Below are positions 34,830-44,639 of a stretch of 64,000 bases of DNA, in pieces. The notes below the pieces were generated by a model. That model did no database searches. It had not been told where the DNA came from and saw only the letters and a program-made list of their open reading frames with translations. The position numbers were made by a program, and so were the translations under genes. Source of the stretch: Nageia nagi (lineage: Eukaryota; Pinophyta); contig JBITNC010000001.1 in the NCBI GenBank assembly GCA_050084985.1, positions 51,584,001 to 51,648,000 on the forward strand, written 5' to 3'. Position 1 is the stretch's first letter; each line of letters opens with the position of its first letter.

Positions 34830-36440
34830 CGTGATAGCTTCTCATAGAGCCTATAAGATGCTTCTTTGGAAGAAAAAACATTTGTTTATCTCTCAACATA
34901 GACTTGATCTTATCCATTCCCTTCAATATTATCCTAAATTATTTTTGTGCCTTATCCTCCCCAAAGATCATATCAACCATGAGATCAATCTTTCAAATTC
35001 AACCTCCTATGCTTCATCACTCTATATTATCCCTAACTATCCTCTTATCATATTTCCTCCTCCACCCACTTCTTGCCACATATTCACTACTAAACTTCTC
35101 ATGCAAGTGATCAAAAAACTTTATATGATAAAAGAAGCAAATATGGATGGGTTACATGCAAGGTTTTTGAAGCATGGCATTGACTCACTTATTGGCCCCC
35201 TTATTGATCTTTTCAATCTCATTATTTTCTCAGGATTTCCTAATTCATGGAATTAGAATATTATCCATCCCATTCACAAAGTAGGGGATTCACATGAACC
35301 CAATAACTATAGTACCATCATGATTGGAAATATCTTTTCCAAGAATTATGCCATAGCATTAGATGTACTTCTATCTTGTATATTATAAGAGAAGGTACAT
35401 ATGGGCATGCATCAAGATGGTTTTCATCAAGACTACCAAACTACAAATTGTATCTTACTTCTAAGGGCTATCATGGAGGAGGCAAACTCCAAATATTTTA
35501 AATTCTTTTGTTGCTTTATGGATTTTAGAAAAGCCTTTGATATTGTGCCTTAACATCTACTATTTGAGAGACTCTGTTTGGTTGGTATATCTAGAGAACT
35601 TCTTACAACAAAGTTTAGATTATATGAGTTAGTGATTAGATGCTTTTGCTCCTATCAAAGATGCTCTGATAGTATTGTTTACACCATAAGAGTGAAACAA
35701 GGTTGCCCCCATTCCTGAATACTCTTTGGGATATTTATATATTAGCTTGAGTCTTTTCTTTGAGAACACACACATGCAAACAATGGATGTTTAATCCATA
35801 AAGTTTTTATCTCTCTTATTCTTTTTGTTGATGATGTTTCCTTTTAGCTTCAATTTTTGAGGGAATCCAACAATAATTGGATGCACTAGCATATTTTTGT
35901 ACACTGATATAGTTTTCAATGAACCTTATTAAGACCAAGATCATGGTATTCAATACTACCAAGGAGGTTGTATCCCATCTTTATTTTCATCTCTAGGGAT
36001 GAGTACTAGAGATCACAAACTCTTATGTCTACCTTGGAGTTTTTTTCACTAGGCTCACATTACATATGAAGTCTATCATCCAAACTCACATTTGTAAGGG
36101 ATATGGAGCTCTTTCCCTACTCAAGAGGAGTTTCTTCCAAGCTCACTTTTGATACATCCTAGTTCATATGAAAATCTTTGATACCTTGGTTAAGCCAACA
36201 ATAACTTATGGTTAAGAGATATGGGATCTCATACTTAGTCTAATTAAATGGTTTCATGTTGAAAGATTATAGATATTTTTTCTTTGAAGGTTTATACAAT
36301 GCAAATGCACATTCCCTTACTCAATTATCATTGTAGAGTTTAGAGCTTCATGTATTTAGCTAGAGATTATCTCTAGGATCATTACCTATCTTTGTAGGCT
36401 TTGCACTATATTAGATAACCCCTTCCAAGTGTGGAAGGTA
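34830..36440 (+). pseudogene. LINE reverse transcriptase (non-L1 lineage)
   Basis: An open stretch 34831-35256 leads into motifs A-N-M-D-G-L-H-A-R-F-L-K-H-G and F-P-N-S-W-N. The palm motif F-M-D-F-R-K-A-F-D-I-V-P is near 35.52 kb, R-V-K-Q-G-C-P-H-S near 35.70 kb, and F-V-D-D-V (the Y-A-D-D box) near 35.83 kb. Downstream come Y-V-Y-L-G-V and L-V-K-P-T-I-T-Y-G-x-E-I-W-D, as in LINEs of the jockey/CR1/RTE-like range rather than plant L1, which has D-x-x-K-A-F-D-x-V-x-W and R-Q-G-D-P-L-S-P. The 3' end merges into unknown sequence by about 36.5 kb, with no poly-A visible. Confidence 0.8.
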
Positions 36441-36594
36441 CCCTTACCTTGATTTATGCTCTTCAATGGCCCTTTCTTTGAGTTTTAGGAGGAAAGAAAT
36501 GGGTTGGTATTTTGAAGTATCTATACTTTTAGAAATGATTCATATTCATATTGATAGGCTTCCTTCAGTTAAGGATTGGTAGGACTTGGGCTCC

Positions 36595-37779
36595 ATCATG
36601 GCTTGGATTTGACACATATAATGGAGAAGGAGATCCTATGGCTCATATTAGGACTTTCAAAAATAAAATTTGAATTGAATTTTGGGGTTAATGACAATCT
36701 CCTGGCTAAATATCTCCCTACTACATTTTAAAGTGATACACTCAATTGGTACTTCTCTCTACCTACTCAATCCACTAATTTTTATGTGCAACTCACTTTG
36801 AAATTCTATATACATTTCAAATATCATGCTCCTATAAAAATGACTATTTCAAACTTAGTTAGTGCCATCCAAGGTCCAAATGAAAAACTTGACAAGTTTT
36901 CCTAAAGATTTCAAAAACTTTAGAGCATGATTCCTGAACCTTTATCCAAAAATTATGTCATGTCCATGTTCATTCATAAAATAAACCCTAAACTATTATT
37001 TCAATACATAAAATACATGACCTTACCCTTAATATAGATTGTTAGTAGACTTAACATAAAAAGAGAGATGCTTGGTTGAGATGGGTGACCTGAAATATGG
37101 AAAACCTAGCAAAGAATCAAAGGGAACTTGGTATCACAAAAAGAAGAAAAATAGGTCTATGCTATTGAAGAAACATAATCTAAAGAAATACAAAAGAGTG
37201 AAACCAAGCAACAATTAAAGAAGAATAATTGTTTACCTATTTCTCCTACTATGATGTACAAAGAGTGCCTACAAAAAGGACTTATCAAACCCAATACAAA
37301 ATTAGAACTAGTTTCTCATGATGATAACCCTAGTTGGTGCAATGAAGCAAAATTTTATTATTATCACAATATCAAAGGTCACAAGACAAACTCATTCATG
37401 GTCCTGCAAAAATAGTTTTGAAAACTATTGGATCATGAAAATATACAATATGAGGTACATGCAGTTGATATAGAAGACATAGAATAGCTTTCAGTGAATG
37501 TCATATTTAATGAAGAACTTTGTGGTGCCAGTAGGAGAGGGAGACCTATAGGGCATGTCCATATAGCCACTATTGAGAAAATGAAAGTTCCATGCACTTC
37601 CAATCCACAAAAGTTGCTTGAGAAATTAAAGGTAACACATTCCAAGATAAGTATTTTCAAACTCTTATAATTATCAATTGATCATAGGAATGCTTTATTT
37701 GATGCATTGAAAAAAATTGAAGTTGATGTTAATATAGCTATTGCTAAATTTGATGAATTAATAGCTAATATTGACACTA
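36595..37779 (+). pseudogene. gag: Tat-type gag
   Basis: The capsid opening S-W-L-G-F-D-T-Y-N-G-E-G-D-P-M-A-H-I-R-T-F (36.60-36.65 kb) is the hallmark gag motif of plant Tat elements. L-N-W-Y-F-S-L-P and F-Y-V-Q-L-T-L-K-F follow in shifted frames. At about 37.35 kb a knuckle-like F-Y-Y-Y-H-N-I-K-G-H-K-T-N-S-F appears, where both outer Cys are now aromatic or Phe. A linker rich in E and K runs to the protease. Several frameshifts and stops. Confidence 0.78.
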
Positions 37780-38160
37780 ATTGGTATGTAACATGCTTTC
37801 TTTTCAAGATAGTGAATTTCTTAGTGAAGATGTGATTGAAAAGAATTTAGGCTTATATATCTGCATTAATATCAATAGCATTCCTATTAAAAAGGAATTG
37901 ATTGATATTGGGTCCAATGTAAATATTTTATTTGCTAATTTTTTCCAAAATTATTTTCCTTCCATATATGCAAAAATGAAAAGAAAAATAATCACCATTA
38001 AAGGATTTGACAATACTCAAAGGAAATACATTAGATATGTCACTATGCCTATTGAAGTAGGTGGTAAGTTTGTTGATAAAAAATTTTACATTTTTTCAAA
38101 TAAGTTTACCATATAACATTTTATTTGTAAGTTCATGGATGCATAAGATTAAATTTTTCA
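37780..38160 (+). pseudogene. Tat-type protease
   Basis: The open stretch 37781-38116 reads K-K-E-L-I-D-I-G-S-N-V-N-I-L-F (catalytic D-[ST]-G-S-S-V-N-I-L with Ile in place of Thr/Ser), then I-K-G-F-D-N-T-Q (the common L-x-G-F-x-G-x) and M-P-I-E-V-G-G. The expected Y-N-x-L-L-G-R-P-W-L-H end is degraded after 38110. It lies between gag and a G-patch. Confidence 0.8.
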
Positions 38161-38636
38161 CTTATACCCTACACCATTCGATCAAGTTTATGCACAATCT
38201 GAAATAGGTAACTATTCATGTAGATAACAATCCCACAGATGTGTCTCAAGTAGTTGAAAGGTTTTGGATACCTCATGACCTAGTTGAAAATGAGGGGACC
38301 AATCCAATATCTATGATTAATATCAATCTATAAGAAGTAAGTATGGGAACATATAAGATTCTTGAGATAGATATCTAGGAGAGATTCAAAGAGCTCAGGT
38401 GACCCTTTTCTATCCCTAAAACCTAATATCATCGCTCAAAGGAGGATGAAATTGAGCATATTTACTCCATTCCTAAGGAGGATTCTAAACTTATTGAGGA
38501 TTTCCAAGCCCTATATCATGAAAATGAAGAAAAAACTACATCAACAATAGATAATACAGTTTCTATTTCTCAAAACCCACCTATAACTATAATTCTACAT
38601 TTCAATAACATTCATTCTATTTTTGGTAACCATTAT

Positions 38637-38745
38637 ATGCAAAAATATCAATATGATGGGAAAGGAATAGGTAAGATTGAGCATGGTATCATAGAACCTA
38701 TTTTGAGTGATGATCAACACCAAAGAAAAAATGGCATTGGATTTA
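38637..38745 (+). pseudogene. G-patch domain between protease and RT
   Basis: Within an open stretch (38637-38939) the product M-Q-K-Y-Q-Y-D-G-K-G-I-G-K followed by G-I-I-E-P-I and N-G-I-G-F fits the G-patch consensus (aromatic, then G-x-G-[LI]-G, G-x3-P-[IV], G-[LI]-G-[FY]). G-patches bind RNA and are known after protease in some retroelements. The part after it, rich in S, P and Q and then containing an I-D-I-W-D-E-W segment, links to RT. Confidence 0.72.
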
Positions 38746-39399
38746 AAGCCTCCACATCTTCCCAACCACCACCCATCTTTCATCAAGCAACTACTAGCAA
38801 TAGTCAAGACCTTCCTATAGACATTTGGGATGAGTGGTTTCATTGTACAATGAAAAATAACTCTATGGGGAAGTTACAAGCCTATTATGTAGACCCATTC
38901 TTACCACCTATGACTCTGGTTCAAGTGGACATCTTTTAAATTGATGATGATATCTTTAAGATGCTAGGGGCATGGAGTGAGTTCCCCAAATCTAGTGAAA
39001 AGAGGCTCATAACATGGTTCTTGTGATATCATGCTTATTTTGGTGAGGAGGTATGCATAGATGATGTAGACATTAAAGGTTAATTTCTTCCCTTATCTCT
39101 TTTCTTTTGTATATTTTTCATCAATTCAATCCTAAGTCTAGGCTATTTTTCTTTTTCCCATGTGTCTTCCCTTTTGTAAATTGAGCAACATCGCTATAAT
39201 CCTATCATCATCACTTTGTTATCCTTGTCTCTCATGACTAATTTTGTATGTAGTACTATGGGCATTGCCTATGTCTCCCCAACTCAGTGATGAAATTTCA
39301 TGCCTTAGTGAAGAAATAGTAGAAATCAATATTGCTACCCAAAAGGACCCATGGTTGATTTGAATAGGAGCTTGGTTAACCTTAGAAGAATAAGAGAGG

Positions 39400-40009
39400 T
39401 ATTGCCTACTATTGTCTAAATGTTTTGATATCTTTTCTTGATCTTATTCTAATATGGTTGGTCTTGATCTTAACTTTTTCACCCATAGCCTATTTTTCAA
39501 TAAAAATGTTAAGCCTATCTAGTATAAGCCTAGAAAAATGCATTCTAGAGTTGATATTGCTATCGAAAAGAAAATTGAGAAGTATATTATTGCTAGTTTC
39601 ATTTTTTCTATTTATTATTCTCCTTAGCTATCTAACATTATTCTTGCAACTAAACCTAATGGTAACATAAGACACTATATAGATTTTAGGGATATCAACA
39701 AGGCATTTCCCAAAGATGCTTTTCCTTTGCCTAACATTGATATGATTTTAGATTCAATAGTAAACCATGAAATCTTATCTTTCATGGATGGTTTTTCCAG
39801 CTACAATTAGATAAGGATCAACAGGGAGGACCAACATATGACAAATTTTGTTACTCTTTAGGGCACATTTTGTTGGGTGGTCATGCCTTTTGGTCTAAAT
39901 AATGTAAGTGTAACTTATCAAAGAGCTATGGTAAACATGTTCCATGATATGATCCATGAATTTATTAAGGTATATATTGATGAAATCCTAGCCAAATCAT
40001 CAGGTAAAC
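39400..40009 (+). pseudogene. Tat-type reverse transcriptase, first part
   Basis: Readable motifs are K-P-N-G-N-I-R-H-Y-I-D-F-R-D-I-N-K-A-F, then F-P-L-P-N-I-D, S-F-M-D-G-F-S-S-Y-N, V-M-P-F-G-L-N-N and Y-Q-R-A-M. The catalytic box is Y-I-D-E at 39973-39984 instead of Y-I-D-D, so one metal-binding Asp is lost. It is interrupted just after A-K-S by a 990-base insertion whose direct repeat starts at 39998. Confidence 0.87.
39998..40009. other. Probable target-site duplication, left copy (12 bases)
   Basis: CATCAGGTAAAC here and CATCATGTAAAC at 40988-40999 (one mismatch) border the insertion in the RT gene. RT coding resumes right after the second copy. Confidence 0.65.
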
Positions 40010-40999
40010 TATTCATGTGTTTACAAATAAAATTGAGCGTGTAAATAAGAAAATATCTACAAACTCAATATTATCTATATTTGAGCTACGGATAGCAATT
40101 TATTCGCACAACTGTTTACAAATAAAATTGAGCATGCAAATAAATAAATAGGTAAATATCTACAAACCCAATATATTTGTATTTGAACTAAAGATAGCAA
40201 TTTATTCTCAATAGCAATGAACAAGATAACCAATTCAGAAATTTAAATGTAATTGTACCAAACAAGACTGTGATTTGTATACTTACCTCATGAAATGTAC
40301 CTGACAACATAAGATGAAGATGTTGGCAATGTATTGATGATGAACTTCCCCTAAAAAATGTAGTGACCTGTGAAGATGCAAAAAGAGGACCACGGGTGGT
40401 CTGTTTCAGAGATAATAGAGTGTCGGTGGTGTTCCTGGTTCATAAAGGAGCATCAACGGCCTTCTTTTGATGATTTTTGACTTCTCGATTAAGTCCAAAA
40501 CTTCAATACGGATGTCTCAGATAGCAGTGTGATATCAAAATAGATCATGGATGTCAGGATAGCTCACGAAAGGAAGCACACAAACCACAGCCTTGTAGGT
40601 GGTACCAAGAGATACCTTAAGGGGTTGCCACTTACAAGACCATACGCGGGATCATGTGTATCCTTGTTATGTGGACTTACTATTAGATCCCTTATTTATA
40701 TAGATAATAGATAATACAACCCATGGGTCGGCATGCATCTACATAAATAAGGATAATTCACAATATTCAAGATAAACACACCAATAACAAGATAATTCAT
40801 GCAATATTCAAGATAATCCATGCAATATTCAAGATAATCCATGAAATATTCAAGATAATCATTATAAAATTCATTTTCAAGACAAACATTGATATTATCA
40901 CTTTAATACAATCAAGACATATATTTAGGCCAAGCATGTTTCATTAATTTATTGATTTAAGAACATAAATTCATTTTTATGTGTTAACATCATGTAAAC
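40010..40999. mobile_element. Unclassified 990 bp insertion in RT
   Basis: Non-coding sequence separating two halves of one RT domain. It holds a ~95-base direct duplication (40018-40105 and 40113-40210, both starting TGTTTACAAATAAAATTGAG) and a 21-base tandem repeat in four copies (40789-40872, unit AAGATAATCCATGCAATATTC). A less AT-rich middle (40.3-40.65 kb) is followed by TATATAGATAATAG near 40.70 kb. There are no terminal inverted repeats that I can see and no ORF. It could be a solo LTR, a Helitron-like or another non-autonomous element. Confidence 0.6.
40789..40872. repeat. 21-base tandem repeat, four units
   Basis: Units AAGATAATTCATGCAATATTC, then AAGATAATCCATGCAATATTC and two further variants follow head to tail, inside the 990 bp insertion. 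Confidence 0.85.
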
Positions 41000-41290
41000 T
41001 TGAGAAAGATTTTTCAAAGAATGAGAGAGTATAAGTTGAAGCTAAAACCTCAAAAGTGTGTATTTGAGGTATCATTAGGTAAACTACTCAATTTCATTGT
41101 ATCATGCAGAGGCATTGAGATGGATCCTAAGAAAGTTACAACCATTATTGATCAACCACCTCATAGAATCTTGAATGACTTAAGAATTCTTTTCAATAAG
41201 GTTTAAGCAGTCATAAGGTTTATTGCACAGCTAGTAGATATGATAGCACCTTTTTCTCATTTACTAAAAAAGGGTGAGAAATTCATTTGG
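41000..41290 (+). pseudogene. Tat-type reverse transcriptase, second part
   Basis: L-R-K-I-F-Q-R-M-R-E-Y-K-L-K-L-K-P-Q-K-C is the thumb region that directly follows Y-x-D-D-I-L-x-K-S in intact elements. L-L-N-F-I-V-S-C-R-G-I-E-M-D-P-K-K is its L-G-x-[IF]-V-S-x-R-G-I-E-V-D-P match. R-F-I-A-Q-L follows near 41.22 kb. A stop at 41204 breaks the frame. Confidence 0.87.
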
Positions 41291-41760
41291 GATGAAAAAT
41301 ATAAAAAGCCTTATAAAATTTCAAATGGTATCTTGCTAATCCTCTAGTATTAGCACCTTATGATTCAAAAATAAGACTATTACTTTATGTTTTAGCAACC
41401 ATGAATTTTGTAGGGACAATGTTAGCATAAAAAGATAATAGTAATAAGGAAAGAGTCATATATTATATCAGTAAGACTTTGCTTGATTATGAAATATAGT
41501 ATAGTTCATTAGAAAAGATGGTCTTTTCAATAGTATTCTCAATGGAAATATTAAGACATTATATACTTGGAAACACAACATATGTCATAGCTCAGGCTGA
41601 TCCACACAAATATCTCATGTTTAAATCCTACCTATTTAGAAGATGTGCAAAATGGGTGATGTTACTTCAAGAATTTGATTTGGTCTTCATCATTCAAAAA
41701 TCAATTAAAGGAAAAGCTACTATAGACTTTATATTTAACCATTCATTAAATGACATATCC
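41291..41760 (+). pseudogene. Tat-type native RNase H
   Basis: Connection motifs near 41.29-41.42 kb are followed by an open stretch 41518-41847. There M-V-F-S-I-V-F-S-M-E-I-L-R-H-Y corresponds to the L-x-x-x-x-x-x-L-R-H-Y block, T-Y-V-I-A-Q-A-D-P to the T-x-V-I-S-x-x-D-P block, and R-C-A-K-W-V-M-L-L-Q-E-F-D to R-x-A-K-W-x-x-x-L-x-E-[FY]-D. I-K-G-K-A-T-I-D-F (K-G-Q-A-L-A-D-F) closes the domain. Confidence 0.85.
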
Positions 41761-41849
41761 AAGATACAAGAAGAGTTCCTTCATAAAGAGGGCAATCCAA
41801 TCACTTACAAGGCTAGTGTCAATGTTAGATTCCAGTGCCACCATTGAGA

Positions 41850-42240
41850 TAAGGATGAAATTTTTTTGGAGGTTTTTGTTGGTTTCATATAATATGATAA
41901 GTGGACATTGTACTTTCATGGTTTTAAGTGTGTTCATGGAGCTAGGATAAGAATTATCTTCATCAACCCTCATGGTGATGTTATACCTCTATCTTATTGT
42001 TAAAGCTTTGATTACACTAACAAAATGGTAGAATATGATGATCTTATTCTAGGTTTGAAAGCTGTAATGCTTCTAAAGGTGAAAAAGATCAAAATATTTT
42101 ATGATTCTCAACCAATCATAAGCAAGTATCCACCAAGGATAAAAAGGTACAACCATATAAGGAAATGGTTGAGAACTTCCTCATGTACTTTGAGATTAGA
42201 TTAAAAACATCCCAAGAGACAACAATAGGTATGATGATGC
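41850..42240 (+). pseudogene. Second, archaeal-type RNase H (aRNH) of the Tat lineage
   Basis: W-T-L-Y-F-H-G (41902-41922) replaces W-x-L-[YF]-F-D-G, so the first catalytic Asp is His. G-A-R-I-R-I-I-F-I-N-P-H-G-D-V-I-P-L-S-Y, N-K-M-V-E-Y-D-D-L-I-L-G-L-K-A and F-Y-D-S-Q-P-I-I match the aRNH blocks (E-Y-E-A-L-I-x-G-L and D-S-Q-L-[IV]). Y-K-E-M-V-E-N-F-L follows. A second RNase H after the native one is diagnostic of Tat elements. Confidence 0.85.
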
Positions 42241-42549
42241 TATGGTTAGTGTTGCATCCCTTTCCCCTATCAACATTGAAAATGACCAAACCATCCTCAC
42301 CATCAAGAATATCGGTAAGCCTTATCATGAGTGTGACATCCAAATTTTCATCGATGCTAATTATTTTTTGGAAACTTGTGTCAATGCATGTGAATGGTAT
42401 CAAGATGTCTTTAATTATCTTAAAAATGGTATTATCCCTATTTCTTTTGATCATAATGCTATAATTGGACTTAAAAATCTAAATGAAAAATATGTCATTA
42501 TTGGTGATTTATTGTATAGAAGGTCTTTTGAAGGTACTCTTCTTAGATT

Positions 42550-42963
42550 CTCTTGCATAATGAAATAGATATGGACCTTCATAAATCTCATTATGATCCT
42601 TGTGGTGGTCATTTTAATGCTAAATTTATGTATCCAAAATTGCTGAGACTTGGTTATTATTTGCCAACTATGCTTTAAGATTGTGAAATGTATATTAGAA
42701 AGTGTAAGCAATGTCAAAAGAATGCTAATCTTCAGCCTTCTCCTTCTCATGATTTACATTATATTGTATCTCCTTGGCCATTGTCTATTTGGACACTTGA
42801 TTTTATTGGTAATCTTAACCCTATTTCAAGAGATGGAAATAAGTTTATCATTACAACAAAATACTTCACTAAATGGGTGGAGGCCATACCTATGAAATCA
42901 ATAAAAGAAGGTAAAATTGTTATTTTTAATGATTATTATGCTAAGTATGGAATTGAGAGGTAG
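42550..42963 (+). pseudogene. Gypsy integrase N-terminus fused in frame to copia integrase
   Basis: The zinc-binding domain is seen as H-K-S-H-Y-D-P-C-G-G-H-F then K-C-K-Q-C-Q. The core begins T-L-D-F-I-G (first catalytic Asp kept) and runs through K-Y-F-T-K-W-V-E-A-I-P. At about 42925 the gypsy pattern ends. The same open frame (42688-42963) continues as F-N-D-Y-Y-A-K-Y-G-I-E-R, which is copia integrase: C2 has N-D-Y-Y-A-K-Y at about 49.43 kb. The gypsy catalytic Asp 2 and Glu are lost. Confidence 0.85.
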
Positions 42964-43454
42964 TTTACAATTCCTTATACTCTTCGATAGAATGGTATTT
43001 TCAAAAAAACAATAGAACAATTATGGAAATGGCTAAATGCATGTTGGGTAATCTTCCTAGTTTCTTATGAAGTAAAGCTGTGAGCACTACTATTTACACC
43101 TTGAATAGGTGTCCCATAAAAGTTGTTCAGATCCAAACTCCTTTTGAGGTATGATTAACAATAAAACTTAACATTTCTCACCTTAGGGTATTTGGTTGTC
43201 AAGCATTCTCCTACATTATTTTTGAGAAAAGGAAAAAGTTAGATAAAAGAGCTAAAAAATGCATCTTTGTGGGTTATGATAATCAACATATAGGCTATAG
43301 GCTCTACTCTCCATCCTACAAAGTCATGCTTGTTTCAAAGGATGTAAAGTTCAATGAACTTCCTAAAGAATCTACTTCTAATGAGGATGTTGATGATCTA
43401 AATGACTTGTCAATTTCTCCTAGCTGGTTGGATATTGATATAGACAAGTCACCT
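42925..43454 (+). pseudogene. Ty1/copia integrase C-terminal fragment (+ strand)
   Basis: After the join the sequence follows copia integrase: F-T-I-P-Y-T, then (frame-shifted) A-C-W-V-I-F-L and T-P-F-E-V, then L-R-V-F-G-C-type and C-I-F-V-G-Y-D-N-Q-H (43260-43290, open 43269-43457), Y-R-L-Y-S-P-S-Y-K and W-L-D-I-D-I-D-K. It is from the same copia family as the - strand elements that follow, but in the opposite direction. It stops at 43454, where the LTR of C1 starts. Confidence 0.85.
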
Positions 43455-43955
43455 TGAAGAGATTGAACCTTAAAGAACACAATATTAAACTAAGAATGCC
43501 TTTTGAAAGCTCACTCAATCAATAATAAACTATATCATACTCCAATCTCACAAAATAACTCAATATGTAAGTGGTTCCTCCAAGTACGAGGACATCCACT
43601 AACTAGATCTCTCTTTATCTCAAATATGAACTCTTCTAATCTTTCTAACCTTCACTCCTAATCATTATCCTATAGCATAAATTTATTCTTCAAATTCATG
43701 TGTGATCAAAAAGAGGAAGCTTTCAATTTATAGGCCAAAATCTCTCTTTGGATCATCCTTTTACCCAATGTACAAAGGCATGACATGCAACTCACTTTTA
43801 CCCAAAAGGCATGCTCATGACATGGAGTTTAGGATAAGTTACACTATGATATTCACTTAAATACTTAAGGTATAAAATAATACTCTTAAGTATTAGTAAA
43901 CTTACATATAAGATTATTATAAAACCTTTAAAACAATGCATTATACATTTCAATA
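43455..43955 (-). repeat. 3' LTR of outer copia C1
   Basis: On the + strand it runs TGAAGAGATTGAAC to CATTTCAATA (decayed from CCAACA). It matches LTRs at 46095, 54331 and 55345 (shared TAAGTGGTTCCTCC, AACTAGATCTC and TTATAGGCCAAAATCTCTC). It is followed to the right by CTCCCTCTTAATGCAATATTG, whose complement is a polypurine tract, so this is a 3' LTR of a - strand element. Possible 5-base flank at 43450-43454: CACCT. Confidence 0.85.
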
Positions 43956-44639
43956 CTCCCTCTTAATGCAATATTGGGAAAGAGCAAATAAGAAAGAAGA
44001 AAGAGAGAAAGTAGGAGAGTTCTCTTTCAAATAGATACAATGAAGATGAGAATTTTTTACATATTTATGAAGTAAGAAAGATCTAATTTGAGATTCACTA
44101 CTTTGTCAAATATAGTTATTAACCATAACTAGTTTCAATGTACATGAAGTAGTCATCCAACTGCAAGTCATGAAGAGTCTCCAAGAGCATACACAAACGA
44201 AGTAACCTGTAATCTCAAGAGAACTTGCAAGTTATAAATAGCTCAAATAACAACATTAGTTATATGCTTCATACTCATATCAACAAGGATAGATGAATCA
44301 AGCAAATGCCATTCTAAATTGATCAATGGTGCACTATAAGTCATCACAAAGATGCTAAGCCAAAATTCATACTCATCTGCTATATACAAAACATGTGTTG
44401 ATTATCATTACAAAATAGAGCATGCACATACAAGTTCTTCACATATGGATAACATAATAGTGCTAAAAAATACATAAGATTTCCTCACATGTGGATAAAT
44501 AAATAGTGCTATATTGGCCAATCTTTTTGCTTTAAAAATTTGTACAATAAGTTTCTCACACAGAGCAAACTTACCATGAAGGTGTATAATAAAAATCAAC
44601 ACTATATAGCATAAAATCCTCCTAGGGATGAAGCTATCA
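43956..44639 (-). other. C1 polypurine tract and 3' non-coding region
   Basis: The first ~20 bases are the polypurine tract (as seen on the - strand). The rest is AT-rich, matches the equivalent parts of C2 (46577-47290) and D (55828-56159), and holds no supported gene. Confidence 0.7.

Larger units (their letters stand above)
36595..42925 (+). mobile_element. Tat-type Ty3/gypsy retrotransposon, truncated at both ends
   Basis: The order gag, protease, G-patch, RT, RNase H, second (archaeal-type) RNase H, integrase is that of the plant Tat lineage, in which a second RNase H follows the native one. No LTR or primer site is visible before the gag motif at about 36.6 kb, where LINE sequence precedes it, so the 5' end is lost. 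At the 3' side the integrase is replaced in frame by copia integrase at about 42.93 kb. A 990 bp insertion splits RT. Confidence 0.82.

Noticed and set aside
40789-40872. A CRISPR-like array
   Set aside because: Head-to-tail 21-base units without spacers, in a plant retrotransposon context; it is a minisatellite.
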